Source: Heloderma charlesbogerti
Taxonomy: Eukaryota; Chordata; Lepidosauria; Squamata; Helodermatidae
Direction: 5' to 3'
Assembly (NCBI GenBank): GCA_026122225.1
Contig: JANEZZ010000807.1
Location: forward strand, 744,001 to 808,000
DNA: 64,000 nt
Shown here in pieces: positions 1 to 10,984 of the stretch (position 1 is its first letter; each line of letters opens with the position of its first letter). A model generated the notes under the pieces. The model was not told where the DNA came from. It ran no database searches and saw only the letters and a list, made by a program, of their open reading frames with translations. The translations under genes and the position numbers were made by a program.

Positions 1-701
1 CTGGGAGGCGGCAGATGAGCGGGAGGCGGCCTGGGGGGAGATTGGGGCGGAGCTCAGAGCTGCCGTGGTGAAGGGCTGGGAGAGAGGGGGCATCCGCACC
101 CCGCGCAGCAGAGGCCGGGGCTGGGCCCAGGAATGGTCAGGCCCAGAGGCTAGGGCATGACGGCTACCAGCCCCTAGTGGGGCCCCAGCTCTCCATCCTG
201 GGCCGCACCCAGATCCTGGCTGCTGTGCATCAGCCGGTTGTCGAGGACAGCCAGGGGTTGCCAAACGGGACGGGGGTGCTGAGCGCACAGCAGGAACGGA
301 AGGCGCAAGGAGAACCGTTGACGCAGAAAAGTGCTGGCTGAGGGTGGGGGGTGTAGAGCCGGGCTGTCCTGATTCACCAGTTGCAGCTGTGTCTTTCCCC
401 TCCTCTGCAGACCTTTCCTCCCGAGAAAACCCTGGGAGAAGGGTCTTCGGGCGGCCAGCGGGGCACTCCGACGACGGTTCTGAGTGCCCACCAGGCCTGC
501 TGCCACCGGTGCTCTGGAGAGCACCAGGAGAGTCGGAAGCCCCGGCAGGGCCCAGGATGGGGCTGGGGGTTCTGGGGGCTTCAGGCAAGGCAGACTTGCG
601 ACGGGGCTCCCAAGTTTGCCCCGCGCCTTCTGTGGGAGTGGCGTCTGTGGAGGAAGCCCACAATGCCTCCGCCGTGTCCAAAGAGGTCTCCCCTGGGCGT
701 G

Positions 702-893
702 GGTCGGCTGTGGCTCAGTGATGGAGCACTTGCTGGCAGATGCACCCAGGTTTGATCCCCAGCAGCATCTCCAGGTGGGGCTGGGGAAGGGTCCTGCCTG
801 GAACCCCAGGGAGCTGCTGCTGCCAGCCAGTGTCAGCAGCGCTGGGCAAGATGGACCAAGGGCCTGGCTCAGGATGAGGCTGCTTCCCGGGTC
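702..893 (+). mobile_element. tRNA-derived SINE
   Basis: Box A-like tggctcagtgatggagca is followed 30 bases later by box B-like ggtttgatcccc, then a tRNA-unrelated body (gcatctccaggtggggctgg ... ctgggcaagatggaccaagg ... gaggctgcttcc). The same body recurs at 10792-10984 and, inverted, at 48760-48945. The copy lies in PLEC intron 6. Confidence 0.85.
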
Positions 894-3430
894 CTGCGTT
901 TGGAAGCTGCTTCATACCGAGTCAGGGAAGCAAAGAGGAGCTGTGTGTCAGGGACACTACTGTAGCCTCGCCTCGCTCAGGGCAAGTACTGGAAGGCCGG
1001 AGCTGGGAAGTACAGGCTGAGCCCCCCGCCAAGGCAGGTCCTCCCTGTTTAGGCAACCCCCTGTGATGCCCTCCAGACCACAAGGAGGAAAATGGCTGCA
1101 GAACACAGCAAGGAGCTCACAGTGGCTCAGGAACAGGAACCAAGCCCCAGGCAGGGGAGGGGGGCATCCATACAGGGACCCCTCCAAGTATGAGCATCGT
1201 ACAGCCCAGCCACCAAGTCCCACAAGAAGGAAAACCACAGTTCTGAGGACCCAGAGGAAAGGGCCGCGTGGGCCACAGCAAGAAGACAAGCAAGCGCAAA
1301 CCTGCCTCGCCCCCTCCACCCACCCTTCAGCAGCAAGCAACTTGCACCCGGACCAATTCCCTAGCAGTAGCCCCGAGAAGCCTCCTCTGGGCAGGGCGGG
1401 GGGAGATGCTGCAGCAGAGCACAGAGAAGGGGGTGGCCTACATTTGTCGGAGGCGCAGCGTGGAGCGAACCGAGTACAGCGAGCCGCTGAGGTTCTGGCC
1501 TTCCGTCGGTGCCCAGCCATCCCGCCCGCTGGCCTGCAGCGTCCCAGGAGCCCTGCCGCCAGGGACGTCCTCACACAGCAGCACAACCCGCTCGCCAGAG
1601 GTTTGTGGGGATCTGGCTGGCCGCCCCAGGCCGGGCCGCCTGGCCTTCCGCCTGCCCTGCGGACGCCCAGTCATGCCCACGCCAGACCAGGCTTGCCGCA
1701 AGCCACGGAGAGCAGGCAACCCGGAGACTCCTGCTGTGCTGCGCTCCGTGCGTCAAGTGGCGTGCACCAGGAGGGAGCAGCCAAGCCCTTCCCTGGCCGC
1801 GTGCGGGGTGAAGGGCGGGGCGGGCAGGCTGGCTCCTGCTCGCGCGTGTTCAGAGTTTTACCGTGCCAGGGAGGGAGAAGGCGCCCCTCCTGCCCCCCTC
1901 CTTGGACAGGCATGGCACCCTCTTCCTTTCCCACATGGGGAGGGGAGGAGGAGAGATGGGACTCTGCCAACTGAGGAGGGCAAGAGAATGCGGGGGAGGG
2001 TGCACGGCGGGGGCTGAGCCCTGCGTGTGGGGCGAAGCAGAATGAGCCCACGTGACTGACAGGTGCCGGCAGGCCTGACACACTCTTGGTTCCCTCACAC
2101 CAACACTCCTGGAGACAGGCCCAGCCCAGCTGGCACGAGACGCAGCCCAGAGAAAGCGGTGAGGGAGGGGCAGGAGCTGGGGGGGGCAGCAAGAGAAGGG
2201 GGCGACCCCCGTGGGGCGGAGGAGGCAGGCAGTGGCCGGCCCACCTGCCCTATCCCAGGGCTCTGAGTGCTCTGCCAGCCCCAGAGCTGGGCCGCGTATT
2301 GCCTGGGGGCGCAAGAGGAGCGGGCTGCCTCAGCCCGGCCAGACAAGTGGTCAAAGCAGTCGGCATCAAGGGGTCCAGCCCAGCAGGGCCGGGCCTGCTC
2401 GCTGCCCCCAGGATTGGGGGAACTGTGGCCACAGCCCCACGCTCTGCGGCCCACCTGCCCGCCCTGTCGCTGCCTGTCAGGGGAGAAGTCCTCATGGCAG
2501 CCCTCCCTCGAGCAGAGAAGAGCGGCTCGCATGCGGCAGCAGCTCACCAGCAAGCGGCATTCGTCTGCTAGCACTGGGACCGACCCCGGGATGACGGAAC
2601 AGCAGCCAGGCGCTCTGGCCGGCTGGCCAACCAGCTGCTGCGGCCTCTCGGCACACTGATGACTCCTGGAGGCCTATGGCCGCTAGCTCTGCCCTCTGGG
2701 CTGGACCCGGGAGGGGCTCCTGGGATCCCTGGAGGGGTGGCGCAGCCTCTCCACTGTGCCCCCCGCAGGGCTGGGCAGAGGAGGCCCCACCCAGCAGGGA
2801 AGAGGCCCGGAACGTCCGCCAAGCCCCCGCCTCCTGCATGCCACAGCCCTGGAGGATCTGGGGGGCATCAGAGGGAAGCGGCAGCTGCAGAACGCTGCTG
2901 AACTTGCAGGCTTTATTCTGGCTGTACCATGGAGCCGTCTAGGGGGGGCACAATTTGGCTGAGGGGTGGGGGAACACACATAAACCTGGGGCTGGGGGGA
3001 GGAGCCCAGAGCTGGCCCTCCACTCCAGGCTGTGGTTCTTCAGTGCTGCTCTGTCCTCCTTCGAGGGGACTACAGGCCACGGTCTTGGCACCGGAAGACC
3101 CCCTCCCGCTCGGCGCTCCAGCGTGGCCCCTGGAAGCTCCGCCAAGGCTGCCCTCGCCCTGCCCTGTGGCGGCTTGGCCTCTGAAGGGCCCAGCCAAGAC
3201 AGGAGAAGGGGCCGGCCGGGCTCTCGCTCGGTGGCTCGCTGCGTCAAGGACAGGGCAGGCGGCTCGGGGGGGGGGGGTTCAGGGCCCAGGCGGTGCTCTG
3301 CAGCAGAACACGTGCCTCGCTCGTCATGTCCGCGCCAAACCAAGCCACATCGTGCGCCCCGCTAGGAAAATCCCAAGCGTGGCCAGTTCCAGAGAATAGG
3401 GGAAGCACAACAAAAGGCACGGCGGGGGGA

Positions 3431-3480
3431 GGAATGGGACACCACTTTGCGGGGAGGAATGGGACACCACTTTGCGGGGA
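3431..3480. repeat. Exact 25-bp tandem duplication
   Basis: Two identical adjacent copies of a 25-base unit starting ggaatgggacaccactttgc lie about 150 bases beyond the exon 6 donor. Perfect identity suggests a recent event. Confidence 0.9.
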
Positions 3481-3624
3481 GGAAGCTTCCCTGGCCAGCC
3501 CCTGCTGGGTGCTCCCCCCTCCCCACAGGGCAGCTGCCTCCCCTCCCCTCCCGCTCCCCCAGGGCCCCTTCCCCCCTCCGAGCCCCCCTGCAGCTCACAC
3601 CAGGCTCTCCCCACCCCTCCTTAC

Positions 3625-3791
3625 TTGTGCCGGTGGATGATGGCATTGAAGAGGCGCCCATCGCGCCAGCTGGTGGTGAAGTTATCACAGCGCAGGCCCT
3701 GGTAGCCCTCCACCATGCGCTGGGACCAGAGCAGCAGCTTCTCCTTGGCCGTCATGTCCTCCGACTGTCCGCTCACCTGGATGTCGGAGAT
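3625..3791 (-). CDS. PLEC: Plectin exon 6 (start of CH2 domain)
   Basis: This exon encodes 55 whole codons plus two bases, beginning [20 protein letters not shown] and ending at IIHRH with a split Lys codon (AA before the GT donor). It opens the second calponin-homology domain of the actin-binding domain, including the conserved LLLWSQ helix and the FTTSWRDG segment. The acceptor is AG at 3792-3793 and the donor GTAAGG reads into 3624. The phase-0 start matches the end of exon 5, and the phase-2 end should be completed by a G that begins exon 7. The residues match mammalian plectin closely, as I know that family. Exon 7, which would continue with PMLIDMN, is not visible below this point. Confidence 0.97.
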
Positions 3792-5110
3792 CTTCGGGCA
3801 AGAAGAGAAATGGGGCCTGCGTGATGCTGGGAGCCCAGCGCCAAAGCCAGCCAGCCGGCTGCGCGCCGCTGCGAAGTCCATCTCTAACACCCCTGCCCTC
3901 CGCGCCCTCCTTCGCAGGGCTGAGGGGGCAAGACGGCAAAGTGCTCTGCGCCGGGCAGGGGTGCGTACGTGTATGGGCAGTGCTGCCCAGGGGCCAGCAG
4001 ACCGTCCTAATCCCCCAGAGGCCCCCGGAGAGCAGGCCTATGGGGCCTTAAAAGGGCATATGCTCCCTCCCCCACCCTGTGCCAGTCCTCTCTCTCTGGG
4101 GCACAAGCCGAAGGAGTGGCATCGGCATCCGGCCATGGAAAATCTTGGTGGCCCAGAGCAACGGGTGAGTCAGCGCCAGGAAACCCCAGAATCATGCTCT
4201 GCTCTCAGCACTGCATGTGCAGCCACAGCCCACATTCCTCCCCCCACCCCCCGCTCTGGGCTGCACCAACCACACCCTGAGTCCTCCTCACTAGCAGCAC
4301 AGGCACTTTGGCCTCAGGCTGTGCCCCCCCTCCAGGCCCCACTCGCACAGGGCGGAGTCCTATGGGGGCGACAAGCAAGCAAGTCTGCTTCTTTCTCATG
4401 GAACAGAGGAAGCCACTTTTGCGCTCTGAGAAGGACCCCTTCCCCCACACTTCACCGTCAAAGAATGGGAGGGGGGAGAAAGCGGCAGCTAGATGGGGCA
4501 AGACGAATGAGGGAGGGAGGAGGGATCTCCTGCTCCCCTAGGTGTGTGGAAGCCTGGCACCCCCCACTCTGCATGACCTTGAAAGCTGGAGGGGGGTGAG
4601 GGGAGTCCATGCCTGTGCGCCCCCCCATGGAGCGCCCAGGGAAGAGGAGCAGATTGGAAACACCCAGAACCCCCTGGGCAGGAGCTGCCCCCTGCCCTCG
4701 AGGCTGCTGGCCGTGGGCCTGTGTGCCTCAGGCAGCCCCACCCATTGCAGGGGGCCTGGGAGCCAGGCTGGTGGGGCAGCAGGGCCCACCCTGCTCATCC
4801 CCAAGGCCAGGGCGCCGCTCCAGAGAAGATGGTGCCTGAAGCCCCAGCATCAGGCGCGCTGGATCGGGCTCAAGGCAGCCTCTCTGGGCAGTGGCCAGCC
4901 AGGGCCCCACCGGGAGTCCCGAGCAGGATGGGAGCGCAGCAGCCCCCCCGTCTCCCATGCCCCCCGCAACCAGCATCCAGAGCCTCCTGGTGCTGGCCTC
5001 GGGGGCGACTCGAGCCATCCTGACTGGGAGCTGCGGAGGCTGTTTTGCCACTGAGCAGCAGGCCCAGCCCTGACCCGGGCGAGTTCCGGGGCAGCCCCTG
5101 CCCCCCTCAC
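3792..5110 (-). other. PLEC: PLEC intron 5
   Basis: 1319 bases of GC-rich DNA. I see no exon, repeat family or RNA gene in it. Confidence 0.8.
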
Positions 5111-5203
5111 CTGGAAGTGGAGGATGATGGTCCAGATGAGGCCCAGCGTGAGCTTGGGGTTGCCGTCAGCGATGTCATCGTTCCGAATGTTGACCAACTT
5201 CAC
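5111..5203 (-). CDS. PLEC: Plectin exon 5 (end of CH1 domain)
   Basis: The exon is 93 bases, 31 codons, phase 0 at both ends, starting [18 protein letters not shown] and ending WTIILHFQ. This is the end of the CH1 domain, including the highly conserved NIRNDDI and [11 protein letters not shown] helices shared by plectin, dystonin and MACF1. The acceptor (ttgccag) and donor (gtgagg) are both consensus. It is separated from exon 4 by an intron of only 107 bases and from exon 6 by 1319 bases. Confidence 0.98.
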
Positions 5204-5310
5204 CTGGCAACGGCACGTCCCGAGGGTGGTTACGGGGGGAGCTGGACACCCCCCCAGCACCTCTGTGCACAGAAGGCGGCCTCCCTGCCCCCTCCCTCTA
5301 GTCCGCTCAC

Positions 5311-5388
5311 CTGCCGGTGCTTCAGGTAGTCCAGGGCGATCTGCACGTTCTGCAGCTTGTGGAAGCGCATCCGACCCTTCTCGCGGGG
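5311..5388 (-). CDS. PLEC: Plectin exon 4 (CH1 domain)
   Basis: The exon is 78 bases, 26 codons, phase 0 at both ends, starting [16 protein letters not shown] and ending YLKHRQ. It carries part of CH1 containing the [12 protein letters not shown] helix, which is almost invariant in spectraplakins. Splice sites are tccccgcAG-type and GTGAGC. Its first residues (PRE) repeat the start of alternative exon 3alpha (PRERDVIR), so inclusion of 3alpha inserts 12 residues beginning with the same tripeptide. Confidence 0.98.
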
Positions 5389-6274
5389 CTGCGGGAGGGG
5401 GAGGGCTGGTCAGTGCCCCACCCCACATCCGCACGCCTCCCTCCCCCCGCCCCTCAACGCACAGGGCGGGATCTAAGCAGAGCAGAAGGAAAAGTGGGCC
5501 AGCCCGGAATTCTGTCCCACCAGACAGGAGCCAGAGAACAACAACCAGGAAACGCCCCCCGCCAGACACCTCCAGGCAGCTGGGCTGCAGACCATCGCCC
5601 CCGCCTCCCCCGCCCGCTCGGCTGCCACATGCTTGCTCCGTCTCTGTCTCCATCTGGCGCTCGCCCTCCAGCACAGTGTGATCAGCGCCAGAGCGGGCCG
5701 CAAGGGCTACCAGGCCCACCCGCTTCCACGCCCAGCCCCTGAGGTCGGCTACATTCCGGAGCGGGCAGGATCCAAGCACAAGCAGCCAAGCGACAGTGCT
5801 GTGTGAGGGCAGGTGCCCAGCCCACATCCGGAGGAGGAGCTGCTTCCCCAGAGGTTTTGGGTGCTACCTTGCCCCCTCCTGGGCCCTCCAAGCAAGAGCG
5901 CCGCCCAGCTTGGTGCCCTGAGCCAGCTGCACATGCGCCCAGAATTTGACGGGCTCCTTGCACAGGATGAACGGGGAGGAAAGGAGACCAGCCGGGCGCC
6001 TTCAGTGTCGCAGGTGGAAGGGCCCCTGGCCCGGATGGGGAGGGCGTGGGAGGCCATGGGGCCGCGCGGGGCACGCCGGATGCTGCTGTTCGCCAGCCTG
6101 GCCAGCCGCAGAGGGCAAGCCGCGAGCTCTCGTGGGCAGAGGTGGGTGTGGTGGCACTTCTGCTCAAGCCAGAGTGCGCCTCGCTGGCTCTCCTCCTCCC
6201 ACGGCAGGAGCCTCGGCCAACAGCAGAAGGGTGCAGCAAGGCCATGCAGAAAGCAAACGGGCAGAACCACTCAC

Positions 6275-6310
6275 CAGCCGCAAATTCCGGATCACATCGC
6301 GCTCCCTGGG
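6275..6310 (-). CDS. PLEC: Plectin alternative exon 3alpha
   Basis: This 36-base cassette encodes PRERDVIRNLRL, flanked by the acceptor ctatacag-complement (tatag) and a strong GTGAGT donor. It lies between exons 3 and 4 and preserves phase 0, so it can be included or skipped without a frameshift. In mammals the same-sized exon 3alpha is used tissue-specifically (reported mainly in brain) and inserts a basic stretch into the CH1 domain. The homologous insert in dystonin has a similar PRERDVIR motif. The exact 36-base size, position and residues make the identification firm. Usage in this species cannot be seen from DNA. Confidence 0.93.
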
Positions 6311-7344
6311 CTATACAGCAGGCGAGAGCCGAGCAAAGAGGGAAGCAGAGGTCAAAGGGCAGAGGTCAGGAGGCAGAGTCCGGCAAACAGGAGAGACAGA
6401 CAGAGCGAGCGAGCAGCAGACGGACGGACGGACAGAGAGAGTGTGAGAGAGAGGAAAAGAAAGTCCGGTGCAGCAGAGAAGAGTTATTGTGTTAGAGCGC
6501 ACGGGCACGCAGAGCCCAAAGAAGGCCGTGGGAAAGGGGGGCAAGAAACCCCAGAGCAAAGTGGCAGCAGCCTTCTGAGGCTAGACTGGGCGGACTCGGC
6601 GCACCACACTGTGGAAATGGCAGAACGGGGTTGGGCACTCTGCTTTTGCAGCGCCTCCCAAAGCCAGTTCTCTGGTCCTCGGAGTTGCTGAGCCCTGGGC
6701 CCCGTGGCCGTCCTGTTCCAGCTCCAGCTCCCGGGCGGTTTGGAGGCGTTGCAAAGGCAAGTGTGCTGTGCCAGCCTGGGGCAGCGGGCAGCACATACAC
6801 CAGAACCACAGCAGAGGACAGGCTGCAACTTCTGTGGCACAGGCCCTGGCCACCCAGCCACATGCAGGTTATACACAGTGGAGGGCAGCACTCCTGCTCA
6901 TGGAGCGGAGCAGCAGCACAGCAGACAGGCCTCTCCCCAGCAATGCCCCTGGTGCCCCAGGGGACCAAGGCCAAGGGAGGCTGGCTGCTCCGGGCCCAGA
7001 ACGACCAGGCCAGGGGTGGGATTGAGGCGCACCGGCAGCGAAGGGTGAAGGAGGAGCCCGGAGCGTGCGAGAAGGGCTTCCCCCAAGCAAGAAGGCAAGG
7101 GTCATGGGGCAGAGGGCAGGAGACGGCAAGGCGCAAGGAGCAGGCAGAGGCTTGGAAGCACTCCCAAGAGCAGGAAGCAAGGCGGCTTGGGGGCAGGGGT
7201 GAAGAGGGTCAGCTGAAACCAGCCTTACCAAGGAGGCCTCACTCAGGCACGGGGCTCTGGAGCTGCCCAAAGGACAGCCAGGGGCGAGGTGAGCAGACAC
7301 CGCCCCACAGAACATGCCAGGGCAGGTGCCGAGGTGCTACGTAC

Positions 7345-7434
7345 CAGGGTGTCTCCTGAGAGTACCTCCAGGAGGGAGATGAGATTGTGCCCATCGCGCA
7401 GGTCCTCGTAGAGGTCGTTCACGTGGCGCTGGGC
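7345..7434 (-). CDS. PLEC: Plectin exon 3 (CH1 domain)
   Basis: The exon is 90 bases, 30 codons, phase 0 at both ends, starting [20 protein letters not shown] and ending LSGDTL. It encodes the CH1 core, with the [21 protein letters not shown] block typical of spectraplakin actin-binding domains. The acceptor is ...ccctgcag and the donor GTACGT. It follows the 15-base alternative exon 2alpha and precedes alternative exon 3alpha. Confidence 0.98.
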
Positions 7435-7881
7435 CTGCAGGGTGCAAGGAGTGCGTCAGGACTGCCAGGAGGGATGGAGCACGGAGCCAGCCATCACTAG
7501 CAAGCTGTCACCAGCAAAGAGAGAGGCCCTTCGCCCCCCCCTTACAGGACGCCCCCCCCCCGAAAAGAGCCCCATCTGGGCCTGGCAGAGGCTGCCACTC
7601 CCTGGAGCTCAGGGGGCTTAGCCGGCGCCCTTCCACCCTCTACCCCGGCCCCCTGCCTGGGGAATGGCCAGGGCCTCAGAGAGGGCCACAGCTCCCTGGC
7701 GGCCCCCTGCAGACCCCCTCCCACCCAGCACAGCAGCTCCAGAGTGGAGTGGTGAAGGGAAGGCCTCGGGGACCCCAAAGAGCCCCTGCTGTCTAAGCTG
7801 TGCATGTCTGTCTGACGCCCAGAGCAGAAGGAGCAGCGAGAGAAGACAGGAGAGGGGCGCTCGGAATGCCTTGGCACATAC

Positions 7882-7896
7882 CTCTGCACGCCAGTG
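7882..7896 (-). CDS. PLEC: Plectin microexon 2alpha (HWRAE)
   Basis: This 15-base microexon is bounded by CAG on its upstream side and GTATGT on its downstream side, and encodes exactly HWRAE. It sits between exon 2 (ends HLIK) and exon 3 (starts AQRH) and keeps phase 0. Mammalian PLEC has a five-residue exon 2alpha at the same place, alternatively spliced and reported to raise actin affinity of the actin-binding domain. It was found from splice signals and residues, because it is far too short for ORF calling. The intronic flank on the low-coordinate side is GC-rich; the one on the other side begins with a G-rich and purine-rich tract. Confidence 0.93.
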
Positions 7897-9296
7897 CTGA
7901 TGCCAGGCAGGGAGGGGGGGGGAGAGAGAGAGAGGGCAAGAAGAGAGACAGAGAGAGGTTAGGAAGAGAAAACACACACACCCGGCATGCCCTGGGCACA
8001 GAGGGGCAACCAACGGGCATGCCCATGGGATGGCTGGCACCAACCAGCTCCATGTGCCACCATTGCTGAGGCTGGCAGTTCTAACCCTCGGGAGGCCTCT
8101 CTGGAACCAGGCCAGAAGCTGCTCTGATGCCTTCTGGAGGGGCTTGGCCCCCTCACCTGGGGGGCCTGTCTGCAGAAGGAGAGCCCCAGCATCATGGGCA
8201 AAAGATGGCCCATTTGAGGAAGGGGGAGTTCTGGGGTTCAGAGCACAGCCCCGCCAGCCCCCCCCCCCCAGTCACTGGACAGACATACAGCATGGGCAGG
8301 GCACCAGTCGGAGGCCTGGCAGTTCCTGGCTCTCAGGAGGGCAGTGGCCGTTGCGGGCAAAAAGACCAGGGGAGGCTGGGGAAGCCGGGCTGTACTCAGT
8401 GTGGCCAGCCCCACGGGGGCGGGCCAAGCGCTACTGAGAAGGGCAGCAGCCGGGAGGCACCGCGGGATTCTCCCATCACTCACAAGCCAGGTCCTGCTTG
8501 CCGTTGCCCCCCAAATGTCAGGGGCCCTCCCCAATCTCCCCTCCCCTCCTGCAATCTGCAGCGTCTCCCCCCACCGCAACATACAATTCCCAGTCTCCAA
8601 GAAGCAGCACACAGGCTGCGTGCCTGAGACTCAAGGTCAACGGTGCCCTAAATCAACTATGCACCTCATCTGTGCCCCCTGAGGGGCCAGTGGGGAGTGT
8701 GGAGCATGGGGCGCTCCAGGCAGAGGAATCGGCTCCCGAGGCTTGCAGCGAAACATGTTGGTGGGTGGATGCAGCCAAGGAGAAGCACCCGGGGGAAGGC
8801 CTGGCAGGGTCCAGGGGCAGGCCACAGGGGCTCTAGCCACACCGCCTCCATGCACCCAGGGGAACTGCGCCCACGCCGGAGCAAGGTGGGGTGGGAGGGA
8901 CGCTGCAGCCCCAAGGCAGTGGGTGGGGGGCCTCCCTGTGGCTGCAGGCGCCTCCGACCACAGGCATCACAAAGCAGGAGTGGGGGAGCGGCCCATGTCC
9001 AAGAGCTCTGCCAGGCGCAGCCCCCCTGCAAGCTCCTGCCCCCAGGGCGGGGCACAATCAGCCCATGGGAATGGAGGCAGCGGGGGCTCTCTCGCCAGCA
9101 AGGAAAGGAAGTGGGGTGTGTTGGCTCAAGGGGGGAGGCTTGCTTGCCGCAGGAAAGCGGGGAGGGACGGGGGAGGGTGCTGCCTTCAGGGAGCACAGGA
9201 GGCCCCAGGACACGCTGGGGCTGTCTTCCCCCAGCAGGCACCCCAGGGCTGCATGGAGCCCCCCCCCCACCCAAAGGGGCTAAGTGCTGGGCTTAC

Positions 9297-9358
9297 CTTG
9301 ATGAGGTGCTTGTTGACCCATTTGGTGAAGGTTTTCTTCTGGACCCGGTCCCGCTCAT
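9297..9358 (-). CDS. PLEC: Plectin exon 2 (common acceptor exon, start of CH1)
   Basis: The exon is 62 bases. It begins with AT, which completes an Asp codon with the final G of any first exon, then reads ERDRVQKKTFTKWVNKHLIK. This is the first shared exon of all plectin isoforms and the N-terminal actin-binding helix of CH1. The acceptor is strong (tcctctcttgcag) and the donor is GTAAGC. Every first exon in this window ends in the matching phase, so exon 2 is the single splice hub of the 5' array. Confidence 0.98.
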
Positions 9359-10791
9359 CTGCAAGAGAGGAGAGGCACGCATGAGCAGGGTCAAAGAGGG
9401 GGGCACGGGTCTCCCCCCACCAGGAAGGGCGGAAGGCGGCAGGAGCAGCCGCAGCTGCAGCCAGGCCCAGGAGAGCCTCGGGTGATTCATCTGGTGGGAC
9501 AGGAGGAAGGAAGTGCTTGTGTGACTCAGACCCGGTGCCAGCCTCTTGCGCTACCACACAGCCCGTTAGGGGGCCTGGCACAAGCCAGCAGGACGGTCCG
9601 TCCTGTGATGGGGCAGGGGAATCCCAACGGGGGGAACTGGGGCACATGCCCTGTGGGCGCGGCCTTCCTCACACTGCCCCAACCATCAATGCCACACCTA
9701 GGGAGGATAGTGCCCAAAACACAAGGCGGCTTAACAAACAAAGAAAACCATTTCCCTGGTTTTTTCCAAGGTCAAAAAAGGCCTTGGGACAAAATGGGTG
9801 CCTCCCCCCACCCTGCTAATCTTCCTGTTTCCCCCCAGGCCTCCTCATCTCCAGCCACACCTACTCTGTCCAGCTGTGAGCAAGGGGGCCCGGGCCCAAG
9901 ACCTGCCATCCAGGATCGGAGCAAGGCCCCCCTCTTGTGCAGACCCTAAGGAGAGCCCCAGGAAGCTTGCCAGCAGGGCATGAGGGAAACAGCCATGTTT
10001 GGCTATCATGGCCACCGACAGGCCCCATCTCAGCCAAGGGCCAAGACCATCCGTGAGGCCTGAGAACAGAGCAGTCAGAACAGCACAGCACAGCCCTGCT
10101 GCAAACCCGATGGATGCCATGGGCACCCCAGGCAGCCACAAGGGCCTCAAGGGCAAGGAGAGCCACCAGGACAACCGCGTTGAAAAGCCACTGCTCAGCA
10201 AGGGGAACTACCAAAAGGCTGGCCTTACCTTCCTGGGGAGCAGCCCAGTAGCCCCCACCCCGAGCGTCTGGCCCAAGCCATTTGCGGGGCAGACAGAGAG
10301 AGTCAGAAGAGTGCGCCTGACACCCCGTAGTCAGAAAGGACGCCCCACCCCTGCCTCTTGAGGGTTGCTGGCCAAGCCGGGCTGGATGGGCTGCACTGAG
10401 ATGTGGTTTTATGGCACCATCGTCTGGGGTTTCTGCCTCTCCCATACTGCCCTGTCATCTTAGAGTAAAGGTGGGTTAAAATACTTCAACTACATTAATA
10501 CTAAAGATTTGTGGGAAGACAGGGTGAGGGACAGCCTTGATCTGAACCCCTGCAAGCAGAAGCTGGAAGGGGTGGGGCACAGCCAGGCCTGACTTCTCTG
10601 CCCCCCCAGCCTCCGCAACCTTCACCACCCCTCTGACAGTGACTCCTCTGTGGGCAGAGGGGCGGGGGGGGTGGAGGAGGGAGGGATGGCCCAGGGAGGT
10701 GCATGTGTGGCGGGAGGGGGTCTCTACAAGGAAACAGGCAGCAGCCCTGACCAGGGGCTGTGCAAGGAGTGGGCCTGGTGGTCAGACAGGG

Positions 10792-10984
10792 CAGGGGCCA
10801 TGGCTCAGTAGCGGAACCCCGCTCTGCAGGCACGAGGTCCCAAGTTCGATCCCCAGCAGCATCTCCAGATGGGGCTTGGAAGGGATCCTGCCTGGCGCCT
10901 GGGAGGGAGGACCACGGCTGCTAACCTGTGTCAGCCGTGCTGGGCTAGATAGGCCAAGGAGGGTCGGACTGTTCCCATGACCGT
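10792..10984 (+). mobile_element. tRNA-derived SINE
   Basis: Same family as at 702: box A-like atggctcagtagcgga, box B-like agttcgatcccc, then agcatctccagatggggctt and gctgggctagataggccaag. The copy lies in the intron between exons 1a and 2. Confidence 0.87.

Larger units (their letters stand above)
1..3624 (-). other. PLEC: PLEC intron 6, partial
   Basis: The stretch below the exon 6 donor holds a SINE (702-893), the 25-bp tandem duplication (3431-3480) and pyrimidine-rich DNA at 3510-3620. I searched both strands for exon 7 (expected to begin with a G and then PMLIDMN) and found none, so the intron is at least 3.6 kb. Large open frames at 957-2600 on both strands are chance GC-rich frames. 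Confidence 0.75.
5389..9296 (-). other. PLEC: PLEC introns between exons 2 and 4
   Basis: Apart from exons 3alpha, 3 and 2alpha, this stretch shows only simple purine tracts (6415-6470, 7910-7970) and C/G homopolymers. No repeat family or second gene is seen. Confidence 0.7.

Noticed and set aside
1..159. Plus-strand frame from the edge reading WEAADEREAAWGEIGAELRA
   Set aside because: It looks heptad-like but includes a repeated gggaggcggc unit, has no splice or start signal, and is antisense to PLEC; more likely low-complexity DNA.
1063..2600. Several long overlapping frames on both strands
   Set aside because: They overlap each other in all frames, lack motifs, and lie in intronic GC-rich DNA.
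10229..10445. Minus-strand frame starting MGEAETPDDG and ending at a phase-1 GTAAGG donor
   Set aside because: Phase and donor fit a PLEC first exon, but the peptide shows no similarity to known N-termini and no promoter features; phase alone matches by chance one time in three.
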